Part shown: piece after piece, positions 19,001 to 27,554 of the stretch
Layout of the letters: each line of letters opens with the position of its first letter
How positions within the stretch are numbered: position 1 is the stretch's first letter
Assembly: GCF_003258705.1 (NCBI RefSeq)
Contig: NZ_CP029480.1
Location: 1,736,001 to 1,800,000 of the forward strand
Reading direction: 5' to 3'
From: Arcticibacterium luteifluviistationis
GTDB taxonomy: Bacteria > Bacteroidota > Bacteroidia > Cytophagales > Spirosomataceae
DNA: 64,000 nucleotides
The notes under the pieces: generated by a model
Told to the model about the DNA's origin: nothing
Seen by the model: the letters and a program-made list of their open reading frames with translations, nothing else
Database searches by the model: none
Translations under genes and position numbers: made by a program

Positions 19001-19225
19001 TTCGAAACCAGTAGACAGGCCCAGTTTTTAATTCCTATGGCTATAAGTATAGCCTACGGAATAGCCATAGCCACCGTTTTAACACTCTTATTCTTACCTA
19101 TTTTACTTTCTGCTAGTAACAGCTTTAAAGTAGGTTTTAAATGGTTAAAAACAGGGAAAGAAATAAGCAAAGAAGAGGTAGAAAGAGCAGTAATAGAACT
19201 AAAAAGTGAGAGTCATGCGTATTAA
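16034..19225 (+). CDS. RND-family efflux permease
   Basis: The 1063-residue pump has the AcrB plan: a TM helix at the N-terminus, large periplasmic loops, and two six-helix halves. The first porter domain opens with YPGASPQEIEEGVVLKIE. TM4 carries the proton-relay pair D-D in GILVDDGIVIAENI, and the second half shows IGIMVNDGLVLIGKF at TM10. Length and motifs are complete. The lower similarity of the porter loops to AcrB/MexB suggests a Bacteroidota-specific branch, so the substrate cannot be given. It is the middle gene of an adaptor-pump-channel operon. Confidence 0.95.
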   Translation: MRKVIAYFIKYPVAVNVVIAAFVIFGIIGIRSMKSSYFPLTESRIITISAIYPGASPQEIEEGVVLKIEDNLKGLVGIDRVTSVSKESSGSVVVEIEKGRDINILLAEVKNAVDRVPSFPTGMEPLVVEKTENIRETINFAISGKNLPLKTLKTIARSVENDLRAMDGVSQVEISGYPEEEIEIALREKDLLAYGITFQEVAQAVSRENILVTGGNIKTSQEEYLIRANGRTYKASDLDNLIVRSNPNGKIIRLREVADVTDRFSETPNASYYNGALSVNMAISNTNDEDLLSAADQIKEYIENYNANNENVELSVLSDASIRLNQRTDLLVENAAIGMLLVLVFLSLFLNTRLAFWVAAGLPISFLGMFIFASFFNVTINVLSLFGMIIVIGILVDDGIVIAENIYDHFEKGKSKVNAAIDGTMEVIPPIVSAIITTLLAFSTFLFLDSRIGEFFGEVSIIVILTLTVSLVEALIILPAHLAHSKALEIKDEDKERTGMSLVFSKLRGINKVGDLIINFLKSKIYLPVLTFGLRYKFLTVSVFIGLLIMTLGAVQGGIIRQTFFPNVASDRVSIKLKMEEGTNVAITDSIISYIEKKAWEVNEEYTERQGTGDQVFQNIVRTIGPGSANAGLAINLLPGELRAASSIDITNDIRERVGPVYGTELLTFGSGGNFGGSPVSVSLLGNNITELKNAKNELKAEMSRNPILKDVSDNDPKGIKEIKIKLKQTAFPLGLNTQDVMSQVRSAFFGFQAQRFQRGQDEIKVWVRYDLDNRSSINNLDKMKILTPGGQRVPFKEIADYSIARGEIAINHLDGRREIQVSADLKDAKASATDILADIQENVVPVILSKYPSVTALYEGQNRESDKLAKSAALIIPIILFLMYATIAFTFRSYGQPFLLLIMIPLSLIGIAWGHWLHDFSINILSALGIIALIGIMVNDGLVLIGKFNSYLKDGLKFDDALIKAGSSRFRAIFLTSLTTIAGLAPLIFETSRQAQFLIPMAISIAYGIAIATVLTLLFLPILLSASNSFKVGFKWLKTGKEISKEEVERAVIELKSESHAY

Positions 19226-20531
19226 GGGATTTATAGTATTATTAGCTTCTTTATCATTTTTTGATGGGCAAAGTCAAGGTTTTTTGACAAAAGAAGAAGC
19301 CATTCAAATAGCATTGGAGAAAAATTTCAATATTAAGATTGCTAAAAACAATATTGATATTGCTGAAGCAAACACTTCAAAAGCAAATTTGGGTTTCAAT
19401 CCAACAGTAACAGCTACTGCTGGGGCAAATTATAACTTAGATAACTCTAAGGCTATTTTTCAAAGTGGTGCTGAGACAGACCTAGCTTTTGCTGCATCTA
19501 ACAGTGCTAGTACCAGCATTGGTATTAATTATGTGCTTTTTGATGGTTTTAACAGACAGTATAACCTAGAAAGAAACCTTCAGACTTGGTCTGCATCACA
19601 GCTTAATGCTCGTTTCGCTCTTGAAAGTGTGCTTTTGCAGCTATTCAATGCTTACTATGAAGTGGCTAGAATAGAGGTAGACTATGAGAATTTGGTAGAA
19701 ATTCTGGCTATTTCAAAGGAAAGGTTGGCAAGGGCCAAAGTCTCTTATGATTATGGTGTATCTACCTTACTGGATATTTCAAATGCCGAAGTTGATGTCA
19801 ATACAGATAGTATAGCCATTTTGGACCAGCAGCAGCTTTTAGCCAACGCAAGACATAACCTTAATTTTGTTTTGAATGGAAATATCGTTGATAATTTTGA
19901 AGTGGAGACAGATGTTATTTTTGCTCCTTTAATGAGCAAGGAGATTTTACTGGATGAGTTGAAATCGTCAAATGTCAATTTACTTTTAGCTGCTTCTGAT
20001 ATACGCTTAAGTGAAATTGACCAAAAACTGACTACCACTTCTAGGCTTCCTACGGTAAGTCTTAATGGAGATTATGGTTTTAATAGGTCGCAAAATAACT
20101 CTGCATCGTTTTTAGACAGAGCAAACTCTAATGGTTTTACAGGAGGCTTAAGTTTAAACTGGTCGGTTTTTGATGGCGGAATACGCAAGGTGCAAGAGCA
20201 GAATGCTAAGATTACCCAACTAAACCAGAAACTTAATTTCGATTTAACGCACCAACAAATCCTTAGAGACTTTGAAAATGCATGGAGCGATTATCAAAAC
20301 AGACTAGTAATTTGGAAAGCTTTGGAGCAAAACGTGATTACAAGTAAGTTAAACTTTGAGCGTTCAGAAGAACGATATAAACTTCGTCAAATTACCAATT
20401 TGGAGTTTCGTCAAGCTCAATCAAACATGATAAATGCCCTTACGGCTCAAAACAGAGCTAAGTTTACCGCAAAACTAAGTGAACTTCAAGTTTACAGTGT
20501 GGCTGGTAAGATTCAAGAGGCTATTTACTAG
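19215..20531 (+). CDS. TolC-family outer-membrane efflux channel
   Basis: From the ATG at 19215 the protein is 438 residues, with a signal peptide (to FDGQSQG). The two-fold repeated TolC architecture is visible: LTKEEAIQIALEKNFNIKIAKNNIDIAEANTSKA in the first half, and helical stretches ending in LRQITNLEFRQAQSNMINALTAQNRAKF in the second. It would form the trimeric outer-membrane duct for the pump. The start overlaps the pump's last codons by 11 bases. An in-frame GTG nine bases upstream is possible but less likely, because it would put residues before the signal peptide. Confidence 0.93.
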   Translation: MRIKGFIVLLASLSFFDGQSQGFLTKEEAIQIALEKNFNIKIAKNNIDIAEANTSKANLGFNPTVTATAGANYNLDNSKAIFQSGAETDLAFAASNSASTSIGINYVLFDGFNRQYNLERNLQTWSASQLNARFALESVLLQLFNAYYEVARIEVDYENLVEILAISKERLARAKVSYDYGVSTLLDISNAEVDVNTDSIAILDQQQLLANARHNLNFVLNGNIVDNFEVETDVIFAPLMSKEILLDELKSSNVNLLLAASDIRLSEIDQKLTTTSRLPTVSLNGDYGFNRSQNNSASFLDRANSNGFTGGLSLNWSVFDGGIRKVQEQNAKITQLNQKLNFDLTHQQILRDFENAWSDYQNRLVIWKALEQNVITSKLNFERSEERYKLRQITNLEFRQAQSNMINALTAQNRAKFTAKLSELQVYSVAGKIQEAIY

Positions 20532-20590
20532 AATCTTGAGGATTGGCTTTTGCTTTAAAAGCATACTAGTCTATACTTATATCCTAATTG

Positions 20591-20626
20591 AAAACCTATT
20601 TCCTAAAGGATTCAGGTTTTCTTTTT
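20591..20626 (+). terminator. Rho-independent terminator of the RND operon
   Basis: AAAACCT (20591-20597) pairs with AGGTTTT (20614-20620) around an inner CCT/AGG stem, followed by CTTTTTG. It lies 59 bases after the channel gene's stop. A second small palindrome (AAAGCTCT-A-AGAGCTTT) follows at about 20630-20646. Confidence 0.7.
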
Positions 20627-20646
20627 GTTAAAGCTCTAAGAGCTTT

Positions 20647-21091
20647 ATTTTTCCTTTATAAAGAGAATACGTTTCTGTGGCAAATAATAGGGCTCTGCTA
20701 TCCTAAAAGTTATGAAATTGCAACTAAGAATGATATGCTAAACTGTTAGTTTGGTAATAAAGTTGCCAAACTCAGATTAGGATAAAGATTGACCGATTGC
20801 AGTTAAATACCTTGAAAAATAGGTTTTAGTTTCAAGAAATTTGACTGAGATAAGGTTGCCAAATAGCGTCAAGGCTTGAAGAAACTTGAGGAGGCTTGAA
20901 GCAAGAAGAGGCTCAAGCAAAAGCTTTTGAATGATCTCAAACTAATTTTGAAGAAGGTTTGATAAGCTTTACGGAGTTTAATCAAACTAAACTAAACCTA
21001 TAAAATGCTAAGTCAAACATTCTTCAAAATAGATATACCCACCATTTCTATAATTTGATTTATGGGTATTACTCAGGGAAATAAAGCAGGC
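20647..21091. other. Gene-free stretch with short direct repeats
   Basis: About 445 bases without a convincing reading frame. The only pattern noticed is a purine-skewed patch at about 20865-20935 with two exact AGGCTTGAAG copies 20 bases apart (20872 and 20892) and related CTTGAGG and GCTCAAGC words. No promoter, tRNA or known RNA was recognised. It separates the plus-strand RND operon from the minus-strand tatC. Confidence 0.4.
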
Positions 21092-21958
21092 TTATTCAGC
21101 CGCCTCTTTCTCCATTCTCTTAAACTCTCTCTGAGATACTAGCACACTTACTTCATAAAGTATATAAAGCGGGATAGCCACTAATATCTGCGAAATCATA
21201 TCAGGAGAAGGCGTAATGATAGCCGCTACAATAAGTAAAACTACAATAGCGTGCTTTCTATACTCTCTTAAGAATTTTGGCGTAACCACACCCACTTTGG
21301 TTAATACAAAGATTGCCATTGGCAATTGGAATGTTATACCACAGGCAAGCGTAAGCGTAGCTAAAACTCCTATATAAGACTGAATGTCAAATTGATTCTC
21401 AATACTCGGGTCTATCTGAAAGTTGACTAAGAAGTTGATAGCAAAAGGAGCTACAATGTAATAGCCAAACATAATACCCATGAAGAATAAAAGAGTTACA
21501 AAGAATACAGCACCACGGCTGGCTTTTTTCTCTGTCATTTTTAAACCAGGCTTTATGAATCGCCATATTTCCCAGAAAATATAAGGGAATGCAAAAAGCA
21601 AACCGATTATAGCAGAGGCCGTAAGAGCCATCATGAACTGTCCAGACACCTCACGACTCATCAATGAGAAGTTTAGCTTATCCACACATAAACTTGGAAT
21701 ACCAACCATGTCTCCTATTTCACAGAGCTTTCTGTAAGTCCAGAATTCTGGTTTAGCAGGTCCTAATATTACTTTATTGAAAATAAAGCCCATAGAAAAC
21801 CAAGCCCCAATCATGAACACTAAAATGGCTACAATAGCCCTTATTAAATGCCATCTAAGAGCTTCTAGGTGCTCAATGAAGGTCATTTCTGTTCCCTCGT
21901 CACCTTCGTTTTCTTCTTCGTCGTCGTATTCTATTTCTGGAGATTGATCTAATGCCAT
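21092..21958 (-). CDS. tatC: Sec-independent protein translocase TatC
   Basis: The 288-residue protein has the six-helix TatC topology. Signature regions are TFIEHLEALRWHLIRA at the N-terminus (binding site for the twin-arginine signal) and the first periplasmic loop. FPYIFWEIWRFIKPGLKMTEKKASR and YRKHAIVVLLIVAAIITPSPDMISQ follow. The N-terminal acidic extension (EIEYDDEEENEGDEG) and the insertion in loop one are longer than in E. coli. TatC recognises folded substrates carrying RR signals. TatA/B genes are not adjacent. It follows glyA on the same strand but a strong terminator lies between them. Confidence 0.95.
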   Translation of the reverse strand: MALDQSPEIEYDDEEENEGDEGTEMTFIEHLEALRWHLIRAIVAILVFMIGAWFSMGFIFNKVILGPAKPEFWTYRKLCEIGDMVGIPSLCVDKLNFSLMSREVSGQFMMALTASAIIGLLFAFPYIFWEIWRFIKPGLKMTEKKASRGAVFFVTLLFFMGIMFGYYIVAPFAINFLVNFQIDPSIENQFDIQSYIGVLATLTLACGITFQLPMAIFVLTKVGVVTPKFLREYRKHAIVVLLIVAAIITPSPDMISQILVAIPLYILYEVSVLVSQREFKRMEKEAAE

Positions 21959-21991
21959 TTTTTATATTTTGAACGGGCCAAATTTAAACAA

Positions 21992-22025
21992 AAAACCTTG
22001 TTGATTTTAAGGTCAACAAGGTTTT
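21992..22025 (-). terminator. Rho-independent terminator after glyA
   Basis: A perfect 13-base-pair stem (AAAACCTTGTTGA / TCAACAAGGTTTT) with an 8-base loop, followed on the minus strand by a T-rich run. It ends glyA transcription before tatC. Confidence 0.88.
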
Positions 22026-22050
22026 AAATAGATTGATTCGATAAAACGTA

Positions 22051-23334
22051 TTATTGAAACAACGGATAGTTTTGCATCCACTCGTTTATCTCTCCTCTTA
22101 CCGAAGTTATTATAGCGTCATTGTCGTGGTTTGTAAGTACTCTATCTACTAGGCTTACTACTCTTACAAAGTCATCTTCTTTTAATCCTCTAGTGGTCAT
22201 GGCAGCGGTTCCTATTCTCATACCGCTAGTTACCATGGCTTTAGCATCGTCAAAAGGAACCATGTTTTTATTCACAGTAATGTCAGCCTTGATAAGTGTA
22301 TTTTCAGCTAGTTTACCAGTGATACCCTTAGGTCTAAGGTCAATAAGAGCCAAATGATTATCTGTACCGCCTGAAATTACTTTATATCCTTTTTTGACAA
22401 ACTCTTCAGCCATTACCTTGGCGTTTTTCTGAACTTGTACTACATAGTCTTTATATTGATCTGTAAGAGCTTCGCCAAAAGCAACAGCCTTACCTGCAAT
22501 AGCGTGCTCTAAAGGGCCACCTTGCGTACCAGGGAAAACGCCTGAGTCAAGTAAAGAAGACATTGTTCTGATTTTACCTTTCATGGTAGTTTTACCATAT
22601 GGGTTTTCGAAATCATTACGCATCATAATTACACCACCACGAGTACCTCTTAAAGTTTTGTGCGTAGTAGTGGTCACTATATGACAGTGATCAAATGGGT
22701 CAGCCAAAAGACCTTTAGCAATCAAACCAGCTGGGTGAGAGATGTCAGCTAATAGAATAGCACCTACCTTATCAGCAATGTTTCTTAATCTTGCATAATC
22801 CCAGTCTCTTGAATAAGCAGATGCTCCGCAAATAATCAATTTAGGATTTTCGGCAATAGCTTTTTGCTCTACTTTGTCCCAATCAATAAGACCAGTTTCT
22901 TTTTCAACACCGTAAAAGTGAGGCTCAAAATATTTACCAGAAATATTAACTTTAGAACCATGAGAAAGGTGTCCGCCATGAGAAAGGTCAAAACCTAATA
23001 TTTTATCACCTGGGTTTAAGCAAGCCAAAAATACTGCGGTGTTAGCCTGTGCTCCTGAGTGAGGTTGTACGTTTGCCCAAGTAAGACCAAAAAGCTCTTT
23101 AAGTCTGTCAATGGCCAATGTTTCTATTTCATCCACTACTTCACAGCCACCATAGTAACGTTTGCCAGGAAGTCCTTCGGCGTATTTGTTAGTTAAAACA
23201 CTGCCTGTAGCTTCCATTACCTGTTCAGAAACGAAGTTTTCAGAAGCAATAAGCTCAATGCCGTGAAGCTGTCTTTTATGCTCTTTAGTAATAAGGTCAA
23301 AAATGGTGTTATCTCTAGAAATTGAAGTAGCCAT
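22051..23334 (-). CDS. glyA: Serine hydroxymethyltransferase
   Basis: The 427-residue PLP enzyme interconverts serine and glycine with transfer of a one-carbon unit to tetrahydrofolate. Visible landmarks are [50 protein letters not shown], the PLP-lysine motif [15 protein letters not shown], and [12 protein letters not shown] near the C-terminus. It is complete and of typical length. It has its own promoter and terminator, so it is a single-gene unit. Confidence 0.97.
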   Translation of the reverse strand: MATSISRDNTIFDLITKEHKRQLHGIELIASENFVSEQVMEATGSVLTNKYAEGLPGKRYYGGCEVVDEIETLAIDRLKELFGLTWANVQPHSGAQANTAVFLACLNPGDKILGFDLSHGGHLSHGSKVNISGKYFEPHFYGVEKETGLIDWDKVEQKAIAENPKLIICGASAYSRDWDYARLRNIADKVGAILLADISHPAGLIAKGLLADPFDHCHIVTTTTHKTLRGTRGGVIMMRNDFENPYGKTTMKGKIRTMSSLLDSGVFPGTQGGPLEHAIAGKAVAFGEALTDQYKDYVVQVQKNAKVMAEEFVKKGYKVISGGTDNHLALIDLRPKGITGKLAENTLIKADITVNKNMVPFDDAKAMVTSGMRIGTAAMTTRGLKEDDFVRVVSLVDRVLTNHDNDAIITSVRGEINEWMQNYPLFQ

Positions 23335-23390
23335 TAAAACAAAAATTTGAGGTTGTAATAATATATATAATATTCACTGAAATTCAGATG

Positions 23391-23417
23391 CAAAAATACT
23401 TGATAGTTCCTTAACAA
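23391..23417 (-). promoter_or_regulatory. Promoter of glyA
   Basis: On the minus strand, TTG (23417-23415) is followed after 17 bases by TATTTTTG (23398-23391), matching the Bacteroidota -33/-7 consensus. It predicts a leader of roughly 50 bases before the ATG at 23334. Confidence 0.6.
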
Positions 23418-23443
23418 TATGAATGATACAGTTTCTTTTTAAT

Positions 23444-24016
23444 TTAAAAACCGCTATTTGAATCATCTTCCGCTTGCTCGCTTAGGCTTTCTTCCACTTC
23501 AGCTAATGCAGCATTAGAAGGCTCAGGCTCTGCGGCTACTACTTCATTCACTGGTTTGAAATTACCTTGAGAAAGAATTTGTTCTGGAGTTTGCTCGTAA
23601 GGAATCACTTCAAGAATCTTAGTGACATTAATGTCAGAAATGATGTAATCTTCTACACTACCCAGCCTTTCTTTAAGCGACTCATACGCATGTTTAATGT
23701 CTTTAGCATTCATTAACATTACCACGGCAGTTTTTTTCTCTGTTTTGGTTTTTTCATCAAAAATGATGTACTGAACACGGCACTTAAACCAAAGCTCTTC
23801 TTCCACTTCTTGCGTGAAAACCTCTACCAGCTTCATTTTAGTGATAGAAAACAATTGGAAATCCTGACGGCCATTGGCCAAATACTGATACCCTCTGGTT
23901 TCTGCATCTGTATAAGAAACTGCATCAAAAAGATAAGCCTCTGTTACGTTAATTACTTTGTCGCCTTCGGCAACTTGTTGAAATTTTATTTTGACTTGAA
24001 ACCAAGAAGTGTTCAT
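23444..24016 (-). CDS. DUF4494 domain protein
   Basis: This 190-residue protein matches the DUF4494 family, which is nearly confined to Bacteroidota. It opens with WFQVKIKFQQVAEGDKVINVTEAYLFDAVSYTDAE and continues with WFKCRVQYIIFDEKTKTEKK. The C-terminal 45 residues are acidic and low in complexity (AAEPEPSNAALAEVEESLSEQAEDD). Function is unknown; the conserved part looks like a compact alpha/beta fold without a visible active site. A -7-like TAATTTTG lies on its strand at 24058-24051. Confidence 0.85.
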   Translation of the reverse strand: MNTSWFQVKIKFQQVAEGDKVINVTEAYLFDAVSYTDAETRGYQYLANGRQDFQLFSITKMKLVEVFTQEVEEELWFKCRVQYIIFDEKTKTEKKTAVVMLMNAKDIKHAYESLKERLGSVEDYIISDINVTKILEVIPYEQTPEQILSQGNFKPVNEVVAAEPEPSNAALAEVEESLSEQAEDDSNSGF

Positions 24017-24215
24017 AAGAATAGATTCAATGTGTTAAAAAATGAAGCTGCAAAATTAAGGTTTCAAAGCCAATTTAGTATCCTAAAATTTGAATAAAAC
24101 CGAAGGTTTTTGCTCACTAGCTTTCGGTCACGGCTTGAATCATATTTGCATTTCACTTTTAAGATAAGTTTGATTTTAAAACTTTATTTTTGCGACTCAT
24201 TTCCAGTTTAAAAGA

Positions 24216-25298
24216 ATGTCTAGAGAAAAAATATTTTTCACGCCTGGTCCATCAGAGTTGTACCCAAAATTCGAAGAGTTTTTAAAAGACTTTGTCGATA
24301 ACCAGTTTGGCTCCATTTCGCACCGAAGTGCAGCTTTTAAAAAGATTTGTCAACATACTGACGAGCAGCTTAGAGAACTTCTGGCTATTCCGGCAGAAAA
24401 TGCAGTGATGTTTACAGGTTCAGCCTCCGAGATTTGGGAAAGAATACTGATGAACTGTACAGAATTAGAGACATTCCATTTAGTGAATGGTTCTTTCTCA
24501 AAGAAATTTTATAGCTATGCTCAATCAATAGGAAGGCACGCTCATAAATTTGAAAAACCTATGGGTGAGGGTTTTTCTTATTCAGAAATCAAGGTTCCTG
24601 AGTATGCAGAGCTAATTTCTACTACACAAAATGAAACCAGTACAGGTGTTCAGATGCCTGAGGCTGATATTCATAAATTGAAGAAGAACAATCCGAAAAA
24701 AATAGTTTCGGTAGACATGGTTTCTTCTGCACCAATTCCAGACATAGATTTAAGTTTGGTGGATACTGCTTATTTTTCAATTCAAAAATCTTTTGGCTTA
24801 CCTGCTGGTTTAGGTGTTTGGATAGCTAATGAGTATTGTTTGGAAAGGGCAGAAGCTATAAATAAAAAAGGAAGTATAGGTTCGCACCATACTTTGCCAG
24901 AGCTTTGGGCACAAAGTAGGGCTTTCCAAACGCCATCTACGCCAAATGTCATGGCTATTTATCTTTTAGGTAGAGTAGCAGAAGATATGAACAGGAGAGG
25001 TAGAGCTACGCTTCAAAAGGAAGTTGACCAAAAAGCGAAAAAACTATATTCTTATTTTGAAAAGAAGGATGGTTTCTCGCTTGGAGTGGCCAAACCAGAG
25101 CATAGGTCTAGAACTGTGGCTGTAATTAATACGGAGAGAGCATCGTCAGAAGTTATTGCAGCTTTAAAAGAGAAGAATTTGATTATTGGAGCTGGTTATG
25201 GTCCCAATAAGGAGTCTCAAATCAGAATTGCGAATTTTATAGCAAATACGCCAGAGCAGATTGATACGCTTTTAAACGCTTTTGAAGAGTTATTTTGA
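24216..25298 (+). CDS. serC: Phosphoserine aminotransferase (class V, SerC-like)
   Basis: A 360-residue class V PLP aminotransferase. It begins with the family's FTPGPSELYPKFEEFL and has the substrate loop SISHRSAAFKKI and the PLP-lysine stretch YFSIQKSFGLPAGLG. TPSTPNVMAIYLLGRV is in the second half. It would convert 3-phosphohydroxypyruvate and glutamate into phosphoserine in serine synthesis. Sequence details are closer to the Bacteroidota SerC-like branch than to E. coli SerC, so a related transamination is possible. It stands alone between DUF4494 (divergent) and rpmE2. Confidence 0.82.
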   Translation: MSREKIFFTPGPSELYPKFEEFLKDFVDNQFGSISHRSAAFKKICQHTDEQLRELLAIPAENAVMFTGSASEIWERILMNCTELETFHLVNGSFSKKFYSYAQSIGRHAHKFEKPMGEGFSYSEIKVPEYAELISTTQNETSTGVQMPEADIHKLKKNNPKKIVSVDMVSSAPIPDIDLSLVDTAYFSIQKSFGLPAGLGVWIANEYCLERAEAINKKGSIGSHHTLPELWAQSRAFQTPSTPNVMAIYLLGRVAEDMNRRGRATLQKEVDQKAKKLYSYFEKKDGFSLGVAKPEHRSRTVAVINTERASSEVIAALKEKNLIIGAGYGPNKESQIRIANFIANTPEQIDTLLNAFEELF

Positions 25299-25360
25299 TA
25301 AAGGTTTAGGCTGTCACTATAAGTCCTTTAGCTATTTTAATAAAATTTCAATTCATTGTT

Positions 25361-25389
25361 TTTGTAAAAGAAAAGATTTCTTATCTTTG
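25361..25389 (+). promoter_or_regulatory. Promoter of rpmE2
   Basis: TTTG (25361-25364) and TATCTTTG (25382-25389), 17 bases apart, give a near-perfect Bacteroidota promoter. The start would be near 25396 with a 38-base leader to the ATG at 25434. Confidence 0.75.
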
Positions 25390-25433
25390 CAGCCCGTTAT
25401 AAGAAAAATATTTGTTTTTAAAGATATATAGTA

Positions 25434-25679
25434 ATGCAAAAAGACATTCATCCAAATTATAGAGAAGTGGTTTTCTGGGATCTTTCTTCTGATCACAAAT
25501 TCATCACTCGTTCTTGTGTAGAATCAGCTGAAACCATCACTTGGGAAGATGGCAAAGAATATCCTGTATGTAAAGTAGAGGTTAGCTCTAAGTCTCACCC
25601 TTTTTACACAGGTAAAAACGTATTATTAGATACTGCAGGACGTGTTGACAAGTTCAAGAAACGTTACGGTATGAAGTAA
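25434..25679 (+). CDS. rpmE2: Ribosomal protein bL31, type B
   Basis: The 81-residue product begins [16 protein letters not shown], contains [21 protein letters not shown] and ends KKRYGMK, the pattern of type B L31. It lacks the CxxC zinc pair of the type A form (its two cysteines, in RSCVES and YPVCKV, are not in that motif), so it is the zinc-independent paralogue. It joins the 30S and 50S subunits. In many bacteria this form replaces the zinc-binding one during zinc limitation; whether it is the only copy here is unknown. It has a strong promoter and a hairpin at its stop codon. Confidence 0.96.
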   Translation: MQKDIHPNYREVVFWDLSSDHKFITRSCVESAETITWEDGKEYPVCKVEVSSKSHPFYTGKNVLLDTAGRVDKFKKRYGMK

Positions 25680-25744
25680 TTCTTCTTTTACGAAGAATTA
25701 AAGGCCTTCTCTACTGATGTTAATCAGCTAGAGAAGGCTTTTTT
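25677..25744. terminator. Double hairpin shared by rpmE2 and the EamA gene
   Basis: Two stems in series. TAATTCTTC/GAAGAATTA (25677-25700) starts at the rpmE2 stop codon. GCCTTCTCTA (25704-25713) pairs with TAGAGAAGGC (25729-25738) and is followed by six Ts for the plus strand. The second hairpin's right arm is part of the last codons of the convergent EamA gene, so one structure ends both transcripts. Confidence 0.8.
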
Positions 25745-26610
25745 ACTTTCCAGTAATGGTTCAACACCAAGGAAAGGATAATTAGGCCGGCTCCTACATA
25801 AAAGCCAGAGGTCATCTTCTCTTCTGTTCCAAAAACTAGCCAGGCTAGTACTATTCCGTAAATAGGCTCCATGTTTATCACAAGGTTTACAGAGAAAGCA
25901 GATAATGTTTTAAGTAACCTTACCAATTCTAGGTAAGGCAAAACTGTACACAAAAGACTGAGTATAATTAGATACATAGCATCAATCTTTGTAATGTTCA
26001 TTGATTCCATTTCAATGGCTCCCGAGTTTAGTCTAAACACTATGACCAAAAGTGAGATCAAGAATGCTCCACTCAGCTGAAAGAAGTTAATGGTAATGGA
26101 ACTATGACTTTTAGTAAAGTGCACATTAGCCACAGAATAAATAGAAGCGAGGATAGCTCCAATTAGGCCAACCAAAATAGCAAGACTATGTTCTTGCTCA
26201 AACTGGAAGATAATTCCCATTCCAAAAACTACCATCAGCCCTAGAACCAGCTCTTTCATCTGAATGGATTTCTTCTGACTAATGGGTTCTATAATGGAGG
26301 TGAAGAATGCCGTGGTAGACATGGTGACTAAGCTTAAAGACACCGTGGACAAACGAGCAGAACCGAAAAAGCAAAACCAATGCACGCCAAGGATAGCTCC
26401 TACGGATAGGAGTTTTAGAATGTCTTTCTTATTAACTTGAGTATGACCCTTGTAAAGAAAGATACCACCAAATATAAGCGATGCCAAAAGAGTTCGGTAA
26501 AGCACCATACTTACGGTAGAGGTAGAAATCAACTTACCCAAAATAGCCGTAATACTAAATAGGAGTACTACACCGTGTAGTTTGAGGTAGTCTGATTTTG
26601 GATTAATCAT
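25720..26610 (-). CDS. EamA/DMT-family transporter
   Basis: A 296-residue inner-membrane protein with ten predicted helices in two five-helix EamA repeats (first from about 10, second from about 145). Typical features are MVLYRTLLASLIFGGIFL in TM2, GVHWFCFFGSARLSTVSLSLV, and EPIYGIVLAWLVFGTEE at the end of the second repeat. Members export or import metabolites such as amino acids or purines; the substrate cannot be predicted. It follows the GNAT gene by 21 bases on the same strand and is probably cotranscribed with it. Confidence 0.9.
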   Translation of the reverse strand: MINPKSDYLKLHGVVLLFSITAILGKLISTSTVSMVLYRTLLASLIFGGIFLYKGHTQVNKKDILKLLSVGAILGVHWFCFFGSARLSTVSLSLVTMSTTAFFTSIIEPISQKKSIQMKELVLGLMVVFGMGIIFQFEQEHSLAILVGLIGAILASIYSVANVHFTKSHSSITINFFQLSGAFLISLLVIVFRLNSGAIEMESMNITKIDAMYLIILSLLCTVLPYLELVRLLKTLSAFSVNLVINMEPIYGIVLAWLVFGTEEKMTSGFYVGAGLIILSLVLNHYWKVKKPSLAD

Positions 26611-26631
26611 GACCTTTGATGTAAATAATAA

Positions 26632-27300
26632 TTAAACCTTCTTTTTAATCAAAATACGCTGCTTCATAGCAAGCCATTTTTCATATAGAGAAGATTCCTT
26701 CACAAACTCCCAAGTTTCTCTTTTCTCGTTTTTAGGCTGTTTAACGTTGTATTTCATTCCAGTACACAAACAGTGCGACCTGTTGGTACGGGTTAAAATA
26801 TCATAGTTTTTGCAGGTTTGGCAGCCTTTCCAGAAGGCATCATCTTGGGGCAACTCGCTAAAAGATACAGGTTCATAACCCAGCTCAGAGTTGATTTTCA
26901 TGACCGCCATGCTGGTAGTAAGGCCTATCAGGTTGGCATCAGGATATTTTTGCCTTGAAAGTCTGAAAGCCTTGGCTTTGATAGCCGTGGCTACACCACT
27001 TTTCCTATAATCTGGATGTACTATGAGTCCTGAATTAGCCACAAACCTACCATGCTCCCATGTCTCTATGTAGCAGAAGCCTGCCCACACATTGTCCTTA
27101 GTAAGAGCAATGATGGCCTTTCCTTCTTGCATCTTAGAAATGATGTATTCTGGTGTTCTTTTGGCAATTCCCGTCCCTCTGGCTGCAGCACTGCTGGCCA
27201 TTTCATCGGTGATAGTTACTGCCCATTTTTCATGTTCGCTAGTAGCTACCTGAACTATAAATTCTTTGTAAAACGTTTTTTCTAAAACTTTCATCGTCAT
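26632..27300 (-). CDS. GNAT N-acetyltransferase with C-terminal Cys cluster
   Basis: The 222-residue protein has a GNAT core (about residues 10-150). The acetyl-CoA motif A is VANSGLIVHPDYRKSGVATAIK, where the usual R/Q-x-x-G-x-G/A is R-K-S-G-V-A. A segment GCQTCKNYDILTRTNRSHCLC follows, with four cysteines that could hold a metal. The same architecture occurs in acetyltransferases at the head of arginine-biosynthesis operons in Bacteroidota, where they may make N-acylglutamate. Here no arg genes follow, only an EamA transporter, so that role is inference. The ATG at 27294 is an alternative start. Confidence 0.8.
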   Translation of the reverse strand: MTMKVLEKTFYKEFIVQVATSEHEKWAVTITDEMASSAAARGTGIAKRTPEYIISKMQEGKAIIALTKDNVWAGFCYIETWEHGRFVANSGLIVHPDYRKSGVATAIKAKAFRLSRQKYPDANLIGLTTSMAVMKINSELGYEPVSFSELPQDDAFWKGCQTCKNYDILTRTNRSHCLCTGMKYNVKQPKNEKRETWEFVKESSLYEKWLAMKQRILIKKKV

Positions 27301-27521
27301 TTGTGAGGGTCTTATCCTCTGGGCGGGAGACGCTGTATCCTTAAGTGTAAAATAATTAATTTCGCAGGTGTAGAAGGTTCACCTCGACAAGGTGTTAATA
27401 CTTCCTAGTGGGTCCTTGCGGACCTCATTCGTCGGTTACGGGTAGGTGATATGGGAAGTTTTATTTGAGTCATTTATCTTATTAACGCCGCAAATATATA
27501 GCTATTGGAAAAATACAGCAA
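27301..27521 (-). promoter_or_regulatory. Promoter and long structured leader of the GNAT gene
   Basis: On the minus strand TTG (27521-27519) and TATATTTG (27498-27491) form a promoter, which leaves a leader of about 185 bases. In it ACTTCC and GGAAGT (27400-27405 and 27454-27459) can close a 60-base domain. That domain contains the hairpin GGTCC-TTGC-GGACC (27411-27424). A second hairpin CACCT/AGGTG (27380-27394) lies beside it. The amount of pairing and the length suggest a cis-acting RNA or a palindromic repeat unit. I do not recognise it as a named riboswitch. Confidence 0.45.
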
Positions 27522-27554
27522 TAAATCAGCTTTATTTAAAATAAACTTTCGCTA

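Noticed and set aside
26632-27300. Arginine-biosynthesis operon headed by the GNAT gene
   Set aside because: No argC, argD, argG or related gene follows; only an EamA transporter is linked.
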